Shown: positions 28,788-39,140 of the stretch, in pieces | How the letters are laid out: every line of letters begins with the position of its first letter | How positions within the stretch are numbered: position 1 is the stretch's first letter | Assembly: GCA_013176395.1 (NCBI GenBank) | Contig: JABMLP010000003.1 | Span: 930,001-994,000, forward strand | Length of the DNA stretch: 64,000 bases | From: Venturia oleaginea | Lineage: Eukaryota; Ascomycota; Dothideomycetes; Venturiales; Venturiaceae | Reading direction: 5' to 3' | Notes under the pieces: generated by a model | Told to the model about the DNA's origin: nothing | The model's database searches: none | What the model saw: only the letters and a program-made list of their open reading frames with translations | Made by a program: the position numbers and the translations under genes

Positions 28788-29932
28788 CTACCACTTCGTA
28801 TGCCCACCCTGGGCATTGATTACATCTTGACATCGTGTACTCATACTAGCTACAAAATCTTGGAGTTGCAGTTCTGTTGTTGCCTCCCATGCCTCCTTCA
28901 CTGCTATCCGAAGCTGGTTATAAGAAAGCTGTTTATCACCCCACTTACTTTCAATATAGTCCTTCATTAGATTCCATACTGCCTCATTTGGGTTCAAATC
29001 TGGAGAGTATGCAGGCCAGAAGATTGGTGTAATCCCTCGCTCTCTAAACTCCTGAAAAGTCTCGCCAGCAGCATGCCCAGGAGTACCATCCTGCATAAGC
29101 TGAAGACCTGGATTTATCCGTAGTCATCCATCAATAACAGGTACCGTACGCTCATACAGCCCCAGAACATCCAACCACGCCGCTTCCGGATCTTATCAAC
29201 TACACAAGTATTATCTAGCTCTTCACCAGATTGCCGAGTAACCCATGGTTTGCGATGCCTCCCTCCTGTCACCCAAGTCTCATCAGTCCATAAGATAGTG
29301 TTGATTCGGCTTTGTACACGTGTATGAAATAGTAATGAAATGATAATGAAATGATAATGAAATAAACATATATGGATAAGTCTCTTGTGTTCTTGATTGT
29401 TGATTATTCTTTTACGAACATTGAGGTATCCTTGAGATGCAGAGATTGCACCGCCCCTGTCAGTGCCAAGGATACGACAGATAGTATTCCATTGCTCTTG
29501 AGTTCAATTAACGTGTGCGAGAGCCCATTCAAGGCGTATTGCTTTACTTCGTTCTGAGAGAGGAGGTTTTGCTCGAGCAACGTATTGTTTAAAGCCATGC
29601 TTTCGGAGGGCATTTCGTATAGCATACTCTCCTACTTCCCAAGATGCAAAGGGACCAGTAGCGAGGTGGAGGTAGGACATCAACCGATTTGTTCGTGAGT
29701 AGGGAATAAATGTGATAAGCTCCTCAATCTGCTCCTCTGAGAGAGAAGGATCTCGGCCTTTCCGTTTCTTTGGCGTAGTTTGTTCGGCTTGGCACGTATT
29801 TTGGACCTGCCTCTGCGTGACCTTGAGGTGGTTGGCGATGTGCTCGTAAGTCCAGCCATTATCTCGGAGGGTTCTGACTTGTAAGCGCTCATCGCGTGAA
29901 AGATCTGGTTGTTTTTGGCGTACAGGGGGCAT
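28788..29932 (-). pseudogene. Tc1/mariner transposase, interrupted and partly deleted
   Basis: ATG at 29932 gives MPPVRQKQPDLSRDERLQ, followed by a helix-turn-helix (TLRDNGWTYEHIANHLKVTQ) and EEQIEELITF. The frame is cut after LEWALAHV by the 187-bp insert. It resumes with ILWTDETWVTGG, has a roughly 50-bp deletion after MFWGCMS, an in-frame TGA, then LMQDGTPGHAA and YSPDLNPNEAVWNLMKDYI (34 residues between Asp and Glu), ending GGHTKW. Non-functional. Confidence 0.87.
29324..29510 (-). mobile_element. 187-bp SINE-like insertion in the mariner transposase
   Basis: Flanked by ACGTGT at 29318-29323 and 29511-29516. Read on the minus strand it ends in an AT-rich tail made of repeats of ATTTCATTATC. 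Removing it together with one flank rejoins the transposase frame (LAHV... to ...INTILWTDETW). The A-rich-type tail and variable duplication suggest a SINE or other small retroposon; internal Pol III boxes were not confidently seen. Confidence 0.65.
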
Positions 29933-30115
29933 TTTGGTGGTATACACAAGCCAGGTATGCCTTTAGGAACACGTAGGTAGAGTATAAAATACAGTAACAA
30001 CATATTATTAAGTATACAGGCGAGGGGGCTCATTGGCAGCATGATATGCGCTAAAATTGTAAGCCCCCTGGCTGGTGGCGGCGTACTAACAATATATCGT
30101 CCGGCTACCACAGTA

Positions 30116-30300
30116 GGCAACAGCAACCCCATTTGAGCTCATGAATACGACCTGTACAGCAGCAAACCTAATTCAGGCAGTCATCAGCAAGTTTTCTTCG
30201 TTGTCACATGATCTTCGTTATACTCACACAGCAGTTCACTCCCACTATCTCGACACGTTTGGCTGTGATAAAAATATCGAGACAGATCGAGAGCAGGACA
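30116..30300. other. Short spacer between mariner and CACTA elements
   Basis: 185 bp, no gene recognised. Confidence 0.4.
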
Positions 30301-30547
30301 CACTACGGTCACAAACACATTGTAAACGCCAAAATCACGGAAAATACAACCAAATCACCGTTTTTTACGGGATTTCTCGCAGGATTTCTCATTGTACTCA
30401 AAAAAAGTCCGTAAACAATCTAGCATTCAGTCTATTGTAAATTTCAGCCCTTTTTTGGGTTTTTTGGCGGGGAGATCCCCCCCCCAAAGTCACGTGCACC
30501 GCATCGCCGCATCGCCGCAAAAACAACAACAAATCTAGCTCTATCAC

Positions 30548-32150
30548 AGAAAACAGCACACACAGCGAGAACTCAATTTTTGGAATTTACAGAAGTATCA
30601 TCTAAAGATCATCAAAACACCTCTGCCAGTGGCCGCTCCGGCCTCTAGAGGCCATCGCGCGTCCCTCAGCGTCGATGAGATACCTCTAGAGTCGCCGTCG
30701 CTGCCACGGCAGAGCAAGCAGACGAATACATGAGCAAGCTACACGAACGATGCGTCCACCAAAGACAACAGCAACCATCTAGTCACTATCTCCCGGCTAG
30801 TCCATCACCCCAGATGACACTGCAACGCTCCGAGTCGACGAGTCACTGCTAGAACGGCAATACCTTCAACACAACTCAAACACCAGACGCCCGGTGTGCA
30901 ACAATCGGCACCACACACCACTGCAACGACTAGACAACCTCTCCCAACGTCTTGGCAAACCGTCTTGCTACAAGCTGTTGCCCAGAGCCTTGAGTCTCTC
31001 CCCAAACTGTTGCCTCCCAGTTATGGCATTGGCAAGAGTAGGTGCGCGACACAGTAAGTAGTAAGGACGCATAGAAGGAGCCTATTGGCGGCAAATCCCC
31101 TCCCTGTAAGCTAGCAGACGTAGCCTTGAGCCTCTCCCCAGACTGTTGCGTCCCAGTTATGGCAGTGGCAAGAGTAGGTGCGCGATATAGCAAGCAGGGA
31201 GAGCGACTAGCAGCAGATAGGCTCCGACTATAAGACGACAGGTCTACAACACAATCGGTGCGACACGATACGGCAGCTGCTAGAGAACCTCATCTACTAT
31301 CGTCTCCGCAAACCGTCCTGCTGCAAGCTGATGTCCAGAGCCTTGAGCCTCTCCCCAAACTATTGCCTCCCAGTTATGGCATTGGCAAGAGTAGGTGCGC
31401 AACACAGTAAGCAGTAAGGACGTATAGAAGCAGCTTATTGGCGGCAAATCCCCTCCCTACAAGCCAGCAGACGTAGCCTTGAGCCTCTCCCCAGACTGTT
31501 GCGTCCCAGTTATGGCATTGGCAAGAGTAGGAGCGCGATATAGCAAGTAGGGAGAGCGACTAGCAGCAGGTAGGCTCCGACTATAAGACGGCAGGTCTAT
31601 AGCACGATCGGCGCCATACAATACGGCAGCTACCAGACAGCCTCGTCCACGGGCATACCCGGAGTATCACACCCAAGCAGCGAAATCACGACTACGATGG
31701 TTACTAGTGTCTCCAGCATCACACAACCAAATACACCGCCGCATAGGAATCTGGTGCAAGGCAACTTTCACAAGCAGAAACATACTTAGGGAACCCATTG
31801 GCCTTGAGGGATAAGGCGAAACAGATAGACAAAGCTGAGCATTAGAGGGAGACTGTAGGTAGAAGGATAGCGAAACACGAGGCATTGCCTCTTGAGTCTA
31901 CATAGCACAGATATACCAGCAGAATAACCAGTATCTACAAGAGCCAGCGGGCATTTGGAGATACTGGTTAAGGGAAAAGAGGGAGGACGGAGGGGACAGC
32001 TGGTCTTGTTTCAGTGAACGGGGCGAAGTGGGGCGCGGTGGATTATATAATCTATCACGTGTCGGCTGTCTGATGAAGTCCTCCTAACCGGACATAGCTG
32101 CCTGATTAAGCGGCTGCAACCGAGTAGGATAAAATCAATCAATCAATCAA
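30548..32150 (+). mobile_element. 1.6 kb target-primed retroposon, copy 1 (TCAA tail, no RT gene)
   Basis: Flanked by a 14-16-bp duplication containing TCTAGCTCTATCAC (left ending 30547, right 32151-32164). The uninterrupted sequence exists in CACTA copy 2 near 39806-39822. The 3' end is GGATAAAATCAATCAATC... Inside is a higher-order tandem array: a subrepeat with CCTTGAGCCTCTCCCCAGAC starts at 30988, 31123, 31341 and 31477, giving two ~353-bp units. No long ORF or reverse transcriptase motif is present, so mobilisation must have been in trans. Confidence 0.82.
30940..31650 (+). repeat. Higher-order tandem array in retroposon copy 1
   Basis: Two ~353-bp units, each with two related ~70-bp subrepeats around CAGTTATGGCATTGGCAAGA spaced 135-136 bp. 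Copy 2 of the retroposon has one unit only, so unit number varies between copies. Confidence 0.8.
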
Positions 32151-32229
32151 TCTAGCTCTATCACCAGATTAACTATATAATTACAGCGACATAGGCAGAT
32201 AGCCTCCAATCCAGGCCCTAAACTGGGGG

Positions 32230-33489
32230 CTATGCATCCTCCGCGTCCAGGGTCTTTGCCCCAATGAAGCACTCGTACGTGCAGACTCTTCCAAATGCCA
32301 TCTTCTTGTTAGATACCGTGGAAGCGATGATATACCATGACTCTGATTCTTCGTCAATTTCGGGTAATTGGCCACTCAGTGACTTGAACCAACTGCTTCC
32401 TTTCTGACGTACCAGGGCTGCGTCTTGCTGTGTCTTCTTTTTCAATGCAAGAGCTTGTTTGGCCAAAGAATCTTTCTTTTCAGCTCTCTTTCTCTCGTTA
32501 TTATCGTTAACATCCACCACAATTGACGTTTTTTGAAAGCTTCTTTTAGCCCTCGGGGCCAATATAAGAGTAGGGTCTTGAGGGTCTCGTTCCTTGCGCT
32601 TTTTCGAGGCTATCTGAGTAGATTGTAGAGTAGAATCTAGCGCTTCAAGCTCGCCATCAATCTCGTCAATTCGAGCGCCGTAGTCATCGCGTTGGTCATC
32701 GCTATAGACGCTAATATCATCATCGATATTGATCTGATCCTGAGAGTCCTCGAAATCGGCGGCCTCATCGTCGTATGTATATGGCAAAGATGGCTCGGCA
32801 GAAACCGACCTCGAATAGATACCAGGTGTAGCAAGCACCTCGGCGACATGAGAGCACTGTTTTGATGGCTTTGAACGTGTAAAATCGATCATTCTGGCAC
32901 CCTCGGTGTCTTGACTTGCTAATGAAGTTGGTGTAGGTATCGGTGTAGATTTCAACTTTGCCCTGCCATTTTTTCGAGGAACCTTTGGTGTCATTATAAC
33001 CTTTCTTCGTCGGCACTCTTCGGTACGAATATAGTCCAACTTGATCTTTAGTAACGCTGCGGAGGGCCAATAGCCTACGTATCTGGATAGAGTAGGACTT
33101 TCGGTATGGAGGGCGGTGAACAGATTTTGACGATCTGTATGACTCTGAGATTTAAAAGGCTTGGTTTGCTTAACGGGATTAAAATGTGTACTAAAAGAGA
33201 GAGACAAGTAGCTTTCTTTGATGAGATATTGAGTAGTTACTAACGCTTCAAGATTCAGAGTCCCATCACCATTGCGAATCGGAACCGACTCCTTTTGACT
33301 ATAAGATCTCGCGATATTGAGTGACTTCGCTACCGCAGATTTATAGTCTGCAATCAGCTCCTTGCGAATATTCTCCGGGTAGTTCCGCACGGCCAGATTA
33401 ATGGTGACGAGGATGTCTGCCAAGGTGGTGATCTCGGTATCAAGAGGTTGCTCAATCGGGCGTTCACTCAAAGCTGTTTTTGACGCCAT
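32230..33489 (-). CDS. CACTA-associated accessory protein of unknown function, copy 1
   Basis: 419 residues from ATG 33489 (MASKTALSERPIEQPLDTEI) to TAG 32230. It is the same protein as 39884-41143, apart from a G-to-V change near the C-terminus (FGRVCTYE versus FGRGCTYE). The N-terminal third is helical with hydrophobic residues (ILVTINLAVRNYPENIRKEL); the middle is basic (PKVPRKNGRAKLK) then acidic (DDEAADFEDSQDQINIDDDI); the C-terminal part has a long charged helix (NDNNERKRAEKKDSLAKQAL) and a conserved-looking end (SSWFKSLSGQLPEIDEESESWYIIAS). No known domain was recognised. It may be a TnpA-like DNA-binding or anti-silencing partner of Tnp2, by position only. Confidence 0.7.
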   Translation of the reverse strand: MASKTALSERPIEQPLDTEITTLADILVTINLAVRNYPENIRKELIADYKSAVAKSLNIARSYSQKESVPIRNGDGTLNLEALVTTQYLIKESYLSLSFSTHFNPVKQTKPFKSQSHTDRQNLFTALHTESPTLSRYVGYWPSAALLKIKLDYIRTEECRRRKVIMTPKVPRKNGRAKLKSTPIPTPTSLASQDTEGARMIDFTRSKPSKQCSHVAEVLATPGIYSRSVSAEPSLPYTYDDEAADFEDSQDQINIDDDISVYSDDQRDDYGARIDEIDGELEALDSTLQSTQIASKKRKERDPQDPTLILAPRAKRSFQKTSIVVDVNDNNERKRAEKKDSLAKQALALKKKTQQDAALVRQKGSSWFKSLSGQLPEIDEESESWYIIASTVSNKKMAFGRVCTYECFIGAKTLDAEDA

Positions 33490-33513
33490 TATAAGTCTTT
33501 GAAAGGTTGTAAT

Positions 33514-33681
33514 TGTTGAAGTATGAAAGTTGAGTAACAAGTGTATTGAGGGTGAGATCCGGAGGATCTCAGCTATATAGTAATACACTAAGCCCAATTG
33601 GGCAGTAAACAAACTCCAGTGACAGAGAGTAGCCACGCTGGCGCAGGTGGAGGCAATAGCATGAGGATACTCCTTCCAACA
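33514..33681 (-). repeat. 3' LTR of Copia family 1
   Basis: 168 bp, apparently identical to 38973-39140. It contains an inverted motif GAGATCCGGAGGATCTC and a TATATAG box. Confidence 0.95.
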
Positions 33682-33730
33682 GTCCCCCGAATCCGAACGA
33701 TGTTCCTCCCATCAGTGCCAGTCCCCCCAT

Positions 33731-36700
33731 TCATGGCGCAGTAGTTGCACAAATACGGCCTCGGAGGTTATCCAGGAGGGGTCGTGGTAGTGATTTAGTA
33801 CCAATGTCGGCGAGGTTGTCAGCGGAGCAGACATGCTCGATGGCGTAGTCACCCAGGACGAATCGCTCCCGGACGAAGTGGTAGTGAACGTTGATATGTT
33901 TAGAACGATTGCTGATCCTGTGGTCCTTGATGAGCGACAGGGCGGGCTCGTTGTCAACCATGAGCCAACAGTTGGGGTACTTGGCGTGACCCATAAGCTC
34001 CTTGATGGCCTGGCGCGACCACACGAGGTGGCTGGCGGCGTGGGATGATGCCATGTACTCGGCTTCACAAGTGCTCCTTGCCACGCATGACTGACGCTTT
34101 GAAGACCATGAGACTGTCGATCCACCGACCTTCATGAGGTAACCAGAGAAGGACTTGGAGTTGTCTGGGTCAGACCCGAAAGACGCATCTGAGAACATGA
34201 CGAGCGTAGGAATGGACGCGGTCCGCGCTGCAGAGCGATCAGACGGCGCAGGAGATCGTACGTCAAGTTCAACAGCTCGGGTGGCTTGAATGTAACGTAG
34301 AGTCTGGTAAGCCATCTTCAGATGCAGGTCTGATGGGTTGGAGTTGTATGAACCCAGCATGCTGACCGTGTAGGACAGGTCTGGGCGACTGACGATGGCA
34401 AGGAAGTTGATCGAGCCGATGATGGATTGATACAGTTTCTGGCGATCAAGGTCCACTGAGTCGGTTGACCTTGGTGGGAACGAGTTAGGGTCAAGCGGTG
34501 TGTGGCGCCCATTACAATCATCCATGCCGTAGCGCCGCAATATCGCTGCGATGTAAGTACGTTGGTGCAGCTTGACGTGGTCCGCGTGATGGTCAATTTC
34601 AAGACCGAGGAGCAGACGTGGTCGACCCATGTCTCTGAATTTGAACCTTGCGCGGGTGGCATCGAGCATGGCGCTGATTGCCTTGGGCGTGCCGGCCATC
34701 AGGACGTCATCTACGTAGATTCCAAGAATGAGATCATCTGAGATGAAGACGCATGGATCAAAGCTGGCCTGTGTGAAGCCCTGACCAACAAGCCATTGAG
34801 ACAGTAGAGCATACCATTCGCGGCCTGATTGCTTGAGCCCATACAAAGCGCGAACAATACGGATCACTGTTGCGCCGTCAGAGGGTACTCCTGGCGGGAC
34901 TTTGGCGTATATGGCGTGTTGCAGTCGTCCATTGAGGTAGGCGGCGTCAAAGTCCACTTGGTGCATGATCCATTGTCGCCACGAAGCGATAGCGATGATG
35001 AGACGCAGACTGTCGTAGCGCACCACTGGGAAATATGTGTCGTCAAAATCCACCCCAGGACGTTGTGAGAAGCCTTGTGCCACCAGGCGGGCTTTGCGCT
35101 TGACGACCTTTCCATGCTCGTCGCGCTTGATGTCAAAGACCCAGCGTGTGCCAACGAGCTTGAGGTTTGGCGGAGGATTGTGTTCCATCACCCATGTGCC
35201 ATTGTCACGATGTGCTTGGATTTCTTTGTTGATCGGTGTAACCCACAAAGGGGAGTTAGTGGCGTTGACAGCTTCATTGAACGTGCGAGGTATCTCGTGG
35301 TCGATGTCTGCCTTGGTGACGCAAGCCACAGCGTGCGCCATGTTCTCATCATCTGGCGCAAGCATGTCTTCCAAAGCCAATGACGCTTCAGCGTTGTCTG
35401 CGGCTTTGCGTGAAGGTTTAGCAACTCGTTTGGAGCGTCGGAGCTCGACTGGATCAGACAGGTCCTGTGACGGTCGCGTCTCCCTTCGAGTTCCTCTTGC
35501 TCCAGCGCCGGGTGCAGAGGTGGGTGGAGCGGAGCGCGTGTGTTGTCCATTTTCTGCGCTGGGCTGCACAGGCGTTGGCGCAGGCTGATCGTACGAGTGG
35601 TCCAAAGGTACCCCAGCTTCAAGCCGGGATGGGGTGTACGCTGTCGTCGTGGACCACGTTGGTGATGTAGGAGGTGTGACAAAAGTGTCCCCCGACGGCC
35701 GACGATCTTTGTTTTGAGGCCGTCTTGGAGATGTAGAGACTGGTTCAGCAGCTGGTATCTCATTCTCCGCCACAGGTTGGAAATACGGCGCAGTCTGAGA
35801 CCTTGAGAAAGGCTCAAAGCGCAGGTTGCGAGTTTCCATGATGACATGACGCGATGGGATGTAGACCCTCGCAGTTTTGGTGTTGCGCCCATACCCAACG
35901 AAGATGCCTTCCTCCGCTCTATGCAAGAGCTTGGAGCCAGGCTTGCGAGCTTCTACAGGTATGTGAGCGAAGATTTTGGAGCCGAATGGGTGCAGATGCT
36001 TGATGGATGGTTTCGCGCCAATGAGTAATTCATGCGGCGTACGACCCAGTTTGTCAGCAGCGTGAGGGGATATGTTCTTGAGGAAATTGGCTGTCTGCAC
36101 AGCCTCACCCCAAAGGAACAGCTGACTGTCAGTAGGGATCATTGATCGAGCGATCTGAATGATGGACTGATTCCACCGTTCTGCGACGCCATTGAGCTCA
36201 TGATGGTAAGGTGGGACCATGTCATGTTGTATGCCCATGCGCCGAAGGTCCTGGGCAGCGGCGCGATATTCGCCGCCGTTGTCAGACTTGAAGCGTTTTA
36301 CCGTAGAGCTGTGTATGTGGATGTTCGCAGTACTCATCTGAGCGTTGTATTGAGTATTTGCGAAGGCGATGAATTCGCGGATCGCCTGGGGGCCATCAGA
36401 CTTCAGCTTAAGAAGCTTGATCCAGGAGTAGCGAGTTGCTTGGCAGATGAAGGATATGAAGTAACGTGCGCCTCCAAGGCTTGGGCGAGGAAACTTCCCT
36501 GACAAGTCTGAGTGTATGACTTCGAGCGGCTTGATGGTGCGCGCCAGTACTGGTGGGGATGGCGCAGGCCGCTGTCGCTTGGACTTGCTGAGGGAGCACA
36601 TGTCGCAGTGGAAGTCATGAGGTTTCGCCGGTACCAGGTGCCCATCATTGTATATCCTTGCAGGGTTTGGGACGTGAAGATGACCGACTGAGTGATGAAA

Positions 36701-38774
36701 CTCCGTATACGATGAGAAGCATGCAGTCTTCTGCGCCAGTGTTGGCCAAGATGGTGCACTGACGGTTGCAGCAGGTGCGGTCTCGGTTTTGTGTAGTGAC
36801 GATTTGCGCGTCAGGTCTCGGTTAGTTGGCGCGTGGGATTCGGTCGAGGCAACGTGCGCTGTGGGTTTCGTTTTAGTTTGGATTTGTACAACGCCGTCCG
36901 CGTGCCGTGCCCACAGTACCGTGGCGCCGTTGCGCGTGAGGAAGATGTCGTTTGCTTTGCCGTGCAATTCGAGGTTGTGATGGTGACGGACATAACTCCA
37001 GGAGAAGAGCCGTGTACCATAGAGCTCGCTACTGTAGAGGACGTTGGTCAGTTCGACGATCTTGGTGGATCTGTCAGGCATTCTGCAGCGTAATCGAACG
37101 AGTCCAACACCATTACAACCTCGAATTGCACGGCAAAGCAAACGACATCTTCCTCACGCGCAACGGCGCCACGGTACTGTGGGCACGGCACGCGGATGGC
37201 GTTGTACAAATCCAAACTAAAACGAAACCCACAGCGCACGTTGCCTCGACCGATTTGCGCGTCAGGTCTCGGTTAGTTGGCGCGTGCGATTCGGTCGAGG
37301 CAACGTGCGCTGTGGGTTTCGTTTTAGTTTGGATTTGTACAACGCCGTCCGCGTGCCGTGCCCACAGTACCGTGGCGCCGTTGCGCGTGAGGAAGATCTC
37401 GTTTGCTTTGCCGTGCAATTCGAGGTTGTGATGGTGACGGACATAACTCCAGGAGAAGAGCCGTGTACCATAGAGCTCGCTACTGTAGAGGACGTTGGTC
37501 AGTTCGACGATCTTGGTGGATCTGTCAGGCATTCTGCAGCGTAATCGAACGAGTCCAACACCATTGATGGGTAACTTGATACCGCCGGCCACCGTGATCG
37601 TTCCTTGCTTGGGTGACAAGGACACGAAATCATCGGCGCAGCCAGTCATGTGCCGCGAGGCACCAGTGTCAAGAAGCCATACTGTGGGAGGATCGATTGC
37701 TGAGGGCCGACGTACTGCGGCGTGAGCACTTATAGTTTCGTGTGATTGCTTGCCGTTTACGTTGATCATCGTGGTCCGCGTCGACTGCGGTGGTGATCCA
37801 GTCAGGTCAATGGTTGCGCCGGCAGTGGCGTTGGTGGCGCGGTAATGTGCTATGAAGCTCACCACCTCAGTTGCGCTGTCCTTTGCGCCATTCTTCGTCT
37901 CCTTTGGCGCGCCGTTGCCGTTGCGCTGCTGTTGCTCCTTGTGTTTCTTGAGCTCGTTACAGTTCGTGTAGGCGTGCCCAATGAACGTCAGGTTGTGCTT
38001 GCGGCACCAGGAGCATTCGGTGGTATTCGTGGCCGGACACGTTCCGCGTGCGCCACCTTGGTTCTGTTTGGCGCCGCGCGCGGCTGATTGTTTCGCAGCG
38101 TACGCGGTAGAGGAGTCAGCGTCGAGGGAGTGCTTGTCGGAGATGTCGAGGATCTTGGGTTCGATGTCGACAAACTTGGTAACGTCACGAGAGCTGAGGT
38201 TGTCGATGACGTGGTCCATAGTATCTGGTAGGGTGGCCAGGAAGAATGAGCCCTTGACCTCATCCGATTCAAACATTGCCTTCATGGCTTTTGCGACGCT
38301 CTGTGAAGAGCCAGCGCATCGCTTTGCCATGCGAGTCCATCGCTGATGGAACTCGTCCAGGTGTAGTCTGAGGTCGTCTCCATCCGCGTAGCGGAGGTTT
38401 GTGAGCGACCGGAAGAGGGTGATGGACGCGTTGCCGGTATCGCGGTCGAATCGGCTGCCGAGGTGTTTCCAGGCCTCGGGTGACGTGTCGCACGACGCGA
38501 TGGACATCGTGAGGTCGTTGTGTACCGACGAGAGCAGCATGACCATGGCCTTGTTGTCGTCGGCGTCCCACTTGTCGATGAGCTCCTCGCGAGCTTCTGC
38601 GCCAGTCCCAGCGACGGCGGCGGGCTTTGTCTTCTTGCCAGACACGATCGGCCAGAGGCCAGCGTACCTGAGTGCGACAGTCCACGCGGAGCGCCATTCT
38701 GTGTAGTTATCGCCGCGGGCAGAAAGCTTGGGCAGCGAGTTGGGGTCAAGCTTGAAGCTGAAGGAAGATGACAT
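33731..38774 (-). pseudogene. Copia Gag-Pol polyprotein, frame broken by a 451-bp rearrangement
   Basis: From ATG 38774 the product has a Gag region (UBN2-like, EWRSAWTVALRYAGLW), protease LLDTGASRHMTG, Gag-pre-integrase, integrase (GGEYRAAAQDLRRMGIQHDM, NGVAERWNQ), reverse transcriptase (FDAAYLNGRL, IYVDDVLMAG) and RNase H (MFSDASFG...CEAEYMA), ending at 33731. A 314-bp segment is present twice (36801-37114, 37252-37565) with an inverted 137-bp copy of part of it between. The offset of 451 bases shifts the frame by one; taking out 451 bases would give one 1530-residue frame. All key residues outside the break look intact, so the break is recent. Confidence 0.9.
36801..37565. repeat. Direct-inverted-direct repeat inside Copia pol
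   Basis: 36801-37114 and 37252-37565 are direct copies (offset 451). The spacer 37115-37251 is the exact-length reverse complement of 36842-36978. At one variable site (AGATGTCG versus AGATCTCG) the inverted spacer matches the left copy. Confidence 0.93.
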
Positions 38775-38958
38775 GATGACAGAGGTGGTCTGAAGTCTGC
38801 TTCAGAGGTAAAGGTGGGTGCCGTGCTGTGCTGGTACGGTGTGCTGTACGCCGGGTAGCGGAGCGTCGGCAGCAACAACAGCAGCGATGATGAACAACAA
38901 ATTTGAAGCAGTGATGCTCAGTAAGGTGCTGTATATCGGAGGAGCGCGCGGCGTGATG

Positions 38959-38972
38959 CCGGGCTCATAACC
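38959..38972 (-). promoter_or_regulatory. Primer-binding site of Copia family 1 (half tRNA-iMet)
   Basis: On the minus strand GGTTATGAGCCCGG directly follows the 5' LTR. It is complementary to the anticodon arm of initiator tRNA-Met (CUCAU core). Drosophila copia and yeast Ty5 are known to use such half-tRNA primers. Confidence 0.85.
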
Positions 38973-39140
38973 TGTTGAAGTATGAAAGTTGAGTAACAAG
39001 TGTATTGAGGGTGAGATCCGGAGGATCTCAGCTATATAGTAATACACTAAGCCCAATTGGGCAGTAAACAAACTCCAGTGACAGAGAGTAGCCACGCTGG
39101 CGCAGGTGGAGGCAATAGCATGAGGATACTCCTTCCAACA
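38973..39140 (-). repeat. 5' LTR of Copia family 1
   Basis: 168 bp; right flank AGTTC does not match the left flank of the element. Confidence 0.95.

Larger units (their letters stand above)
28697..30113 (-). mobile_element. Second Tc1/mariner element
   Basis: Inverted ends CTGTGGTAGCCGG(C/A)CGATAT... (about 32 bp or more) with TA at 28695-28696 and 30114-30115. Transposase is on the minus strand. It carries a 187-bp insertion with its own target duplication at 29324-29510. Confidence 0.88.
30301..33513. mobile_element. CACTA (EnSpm) element copy 1, left part only, with retroposon inserted
   Basis: Begins CACTACGGTCACAAACAC and matches copy 2 from 39573 to 41168, apart from the retroposon at 30548-32150. 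It stops at 33513 where the Copia LTR begins. The rest of the element (Tnp2 side) is absent beyond the Copia, so this copy is truncated. The accessory gene is intact. Confidence 0.85.
33514..39140 (-). mobile_element. Ty1/Copia element, family 1, with internal rearrangement
   Basis: Two 168-bp LTRs (33514-33681, 38973-39140; TGTTGAAGTATG...CCTTCCAACA) look identical. Gag-pol reads right to left from 38774. A 14-base primer site matching the anticodon arm of initiator tRNA-Met lies just inside the right (5') LTR. Flanking pentamers differ (GTAAT left, AGTTC right), so there is no target duplication; the left flank is the accessory-gene leader of the CACTA element. Recombination between two insertions or a deletion after insertion would explain this. 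Confidence 0.93.

Noticed and set aside
30301..33513. Accessory gene as an ordinary duplicated host gene
   Set aside because: Both copies lie inside sequences that begin with the same CACTA terminus, so transposon carriage explains the duplication better.
35037..35588. 183-codon plus-strand ORF within the Copia element
   Set aside because: Antisense to the reverse transcriptase region; no independent evidence.
36789..37544. Several plus-strand ORFs opposite Copia pol
   Set aside because: Produced by the inverted and duplicated segments; they are antisense to the polyprotein.
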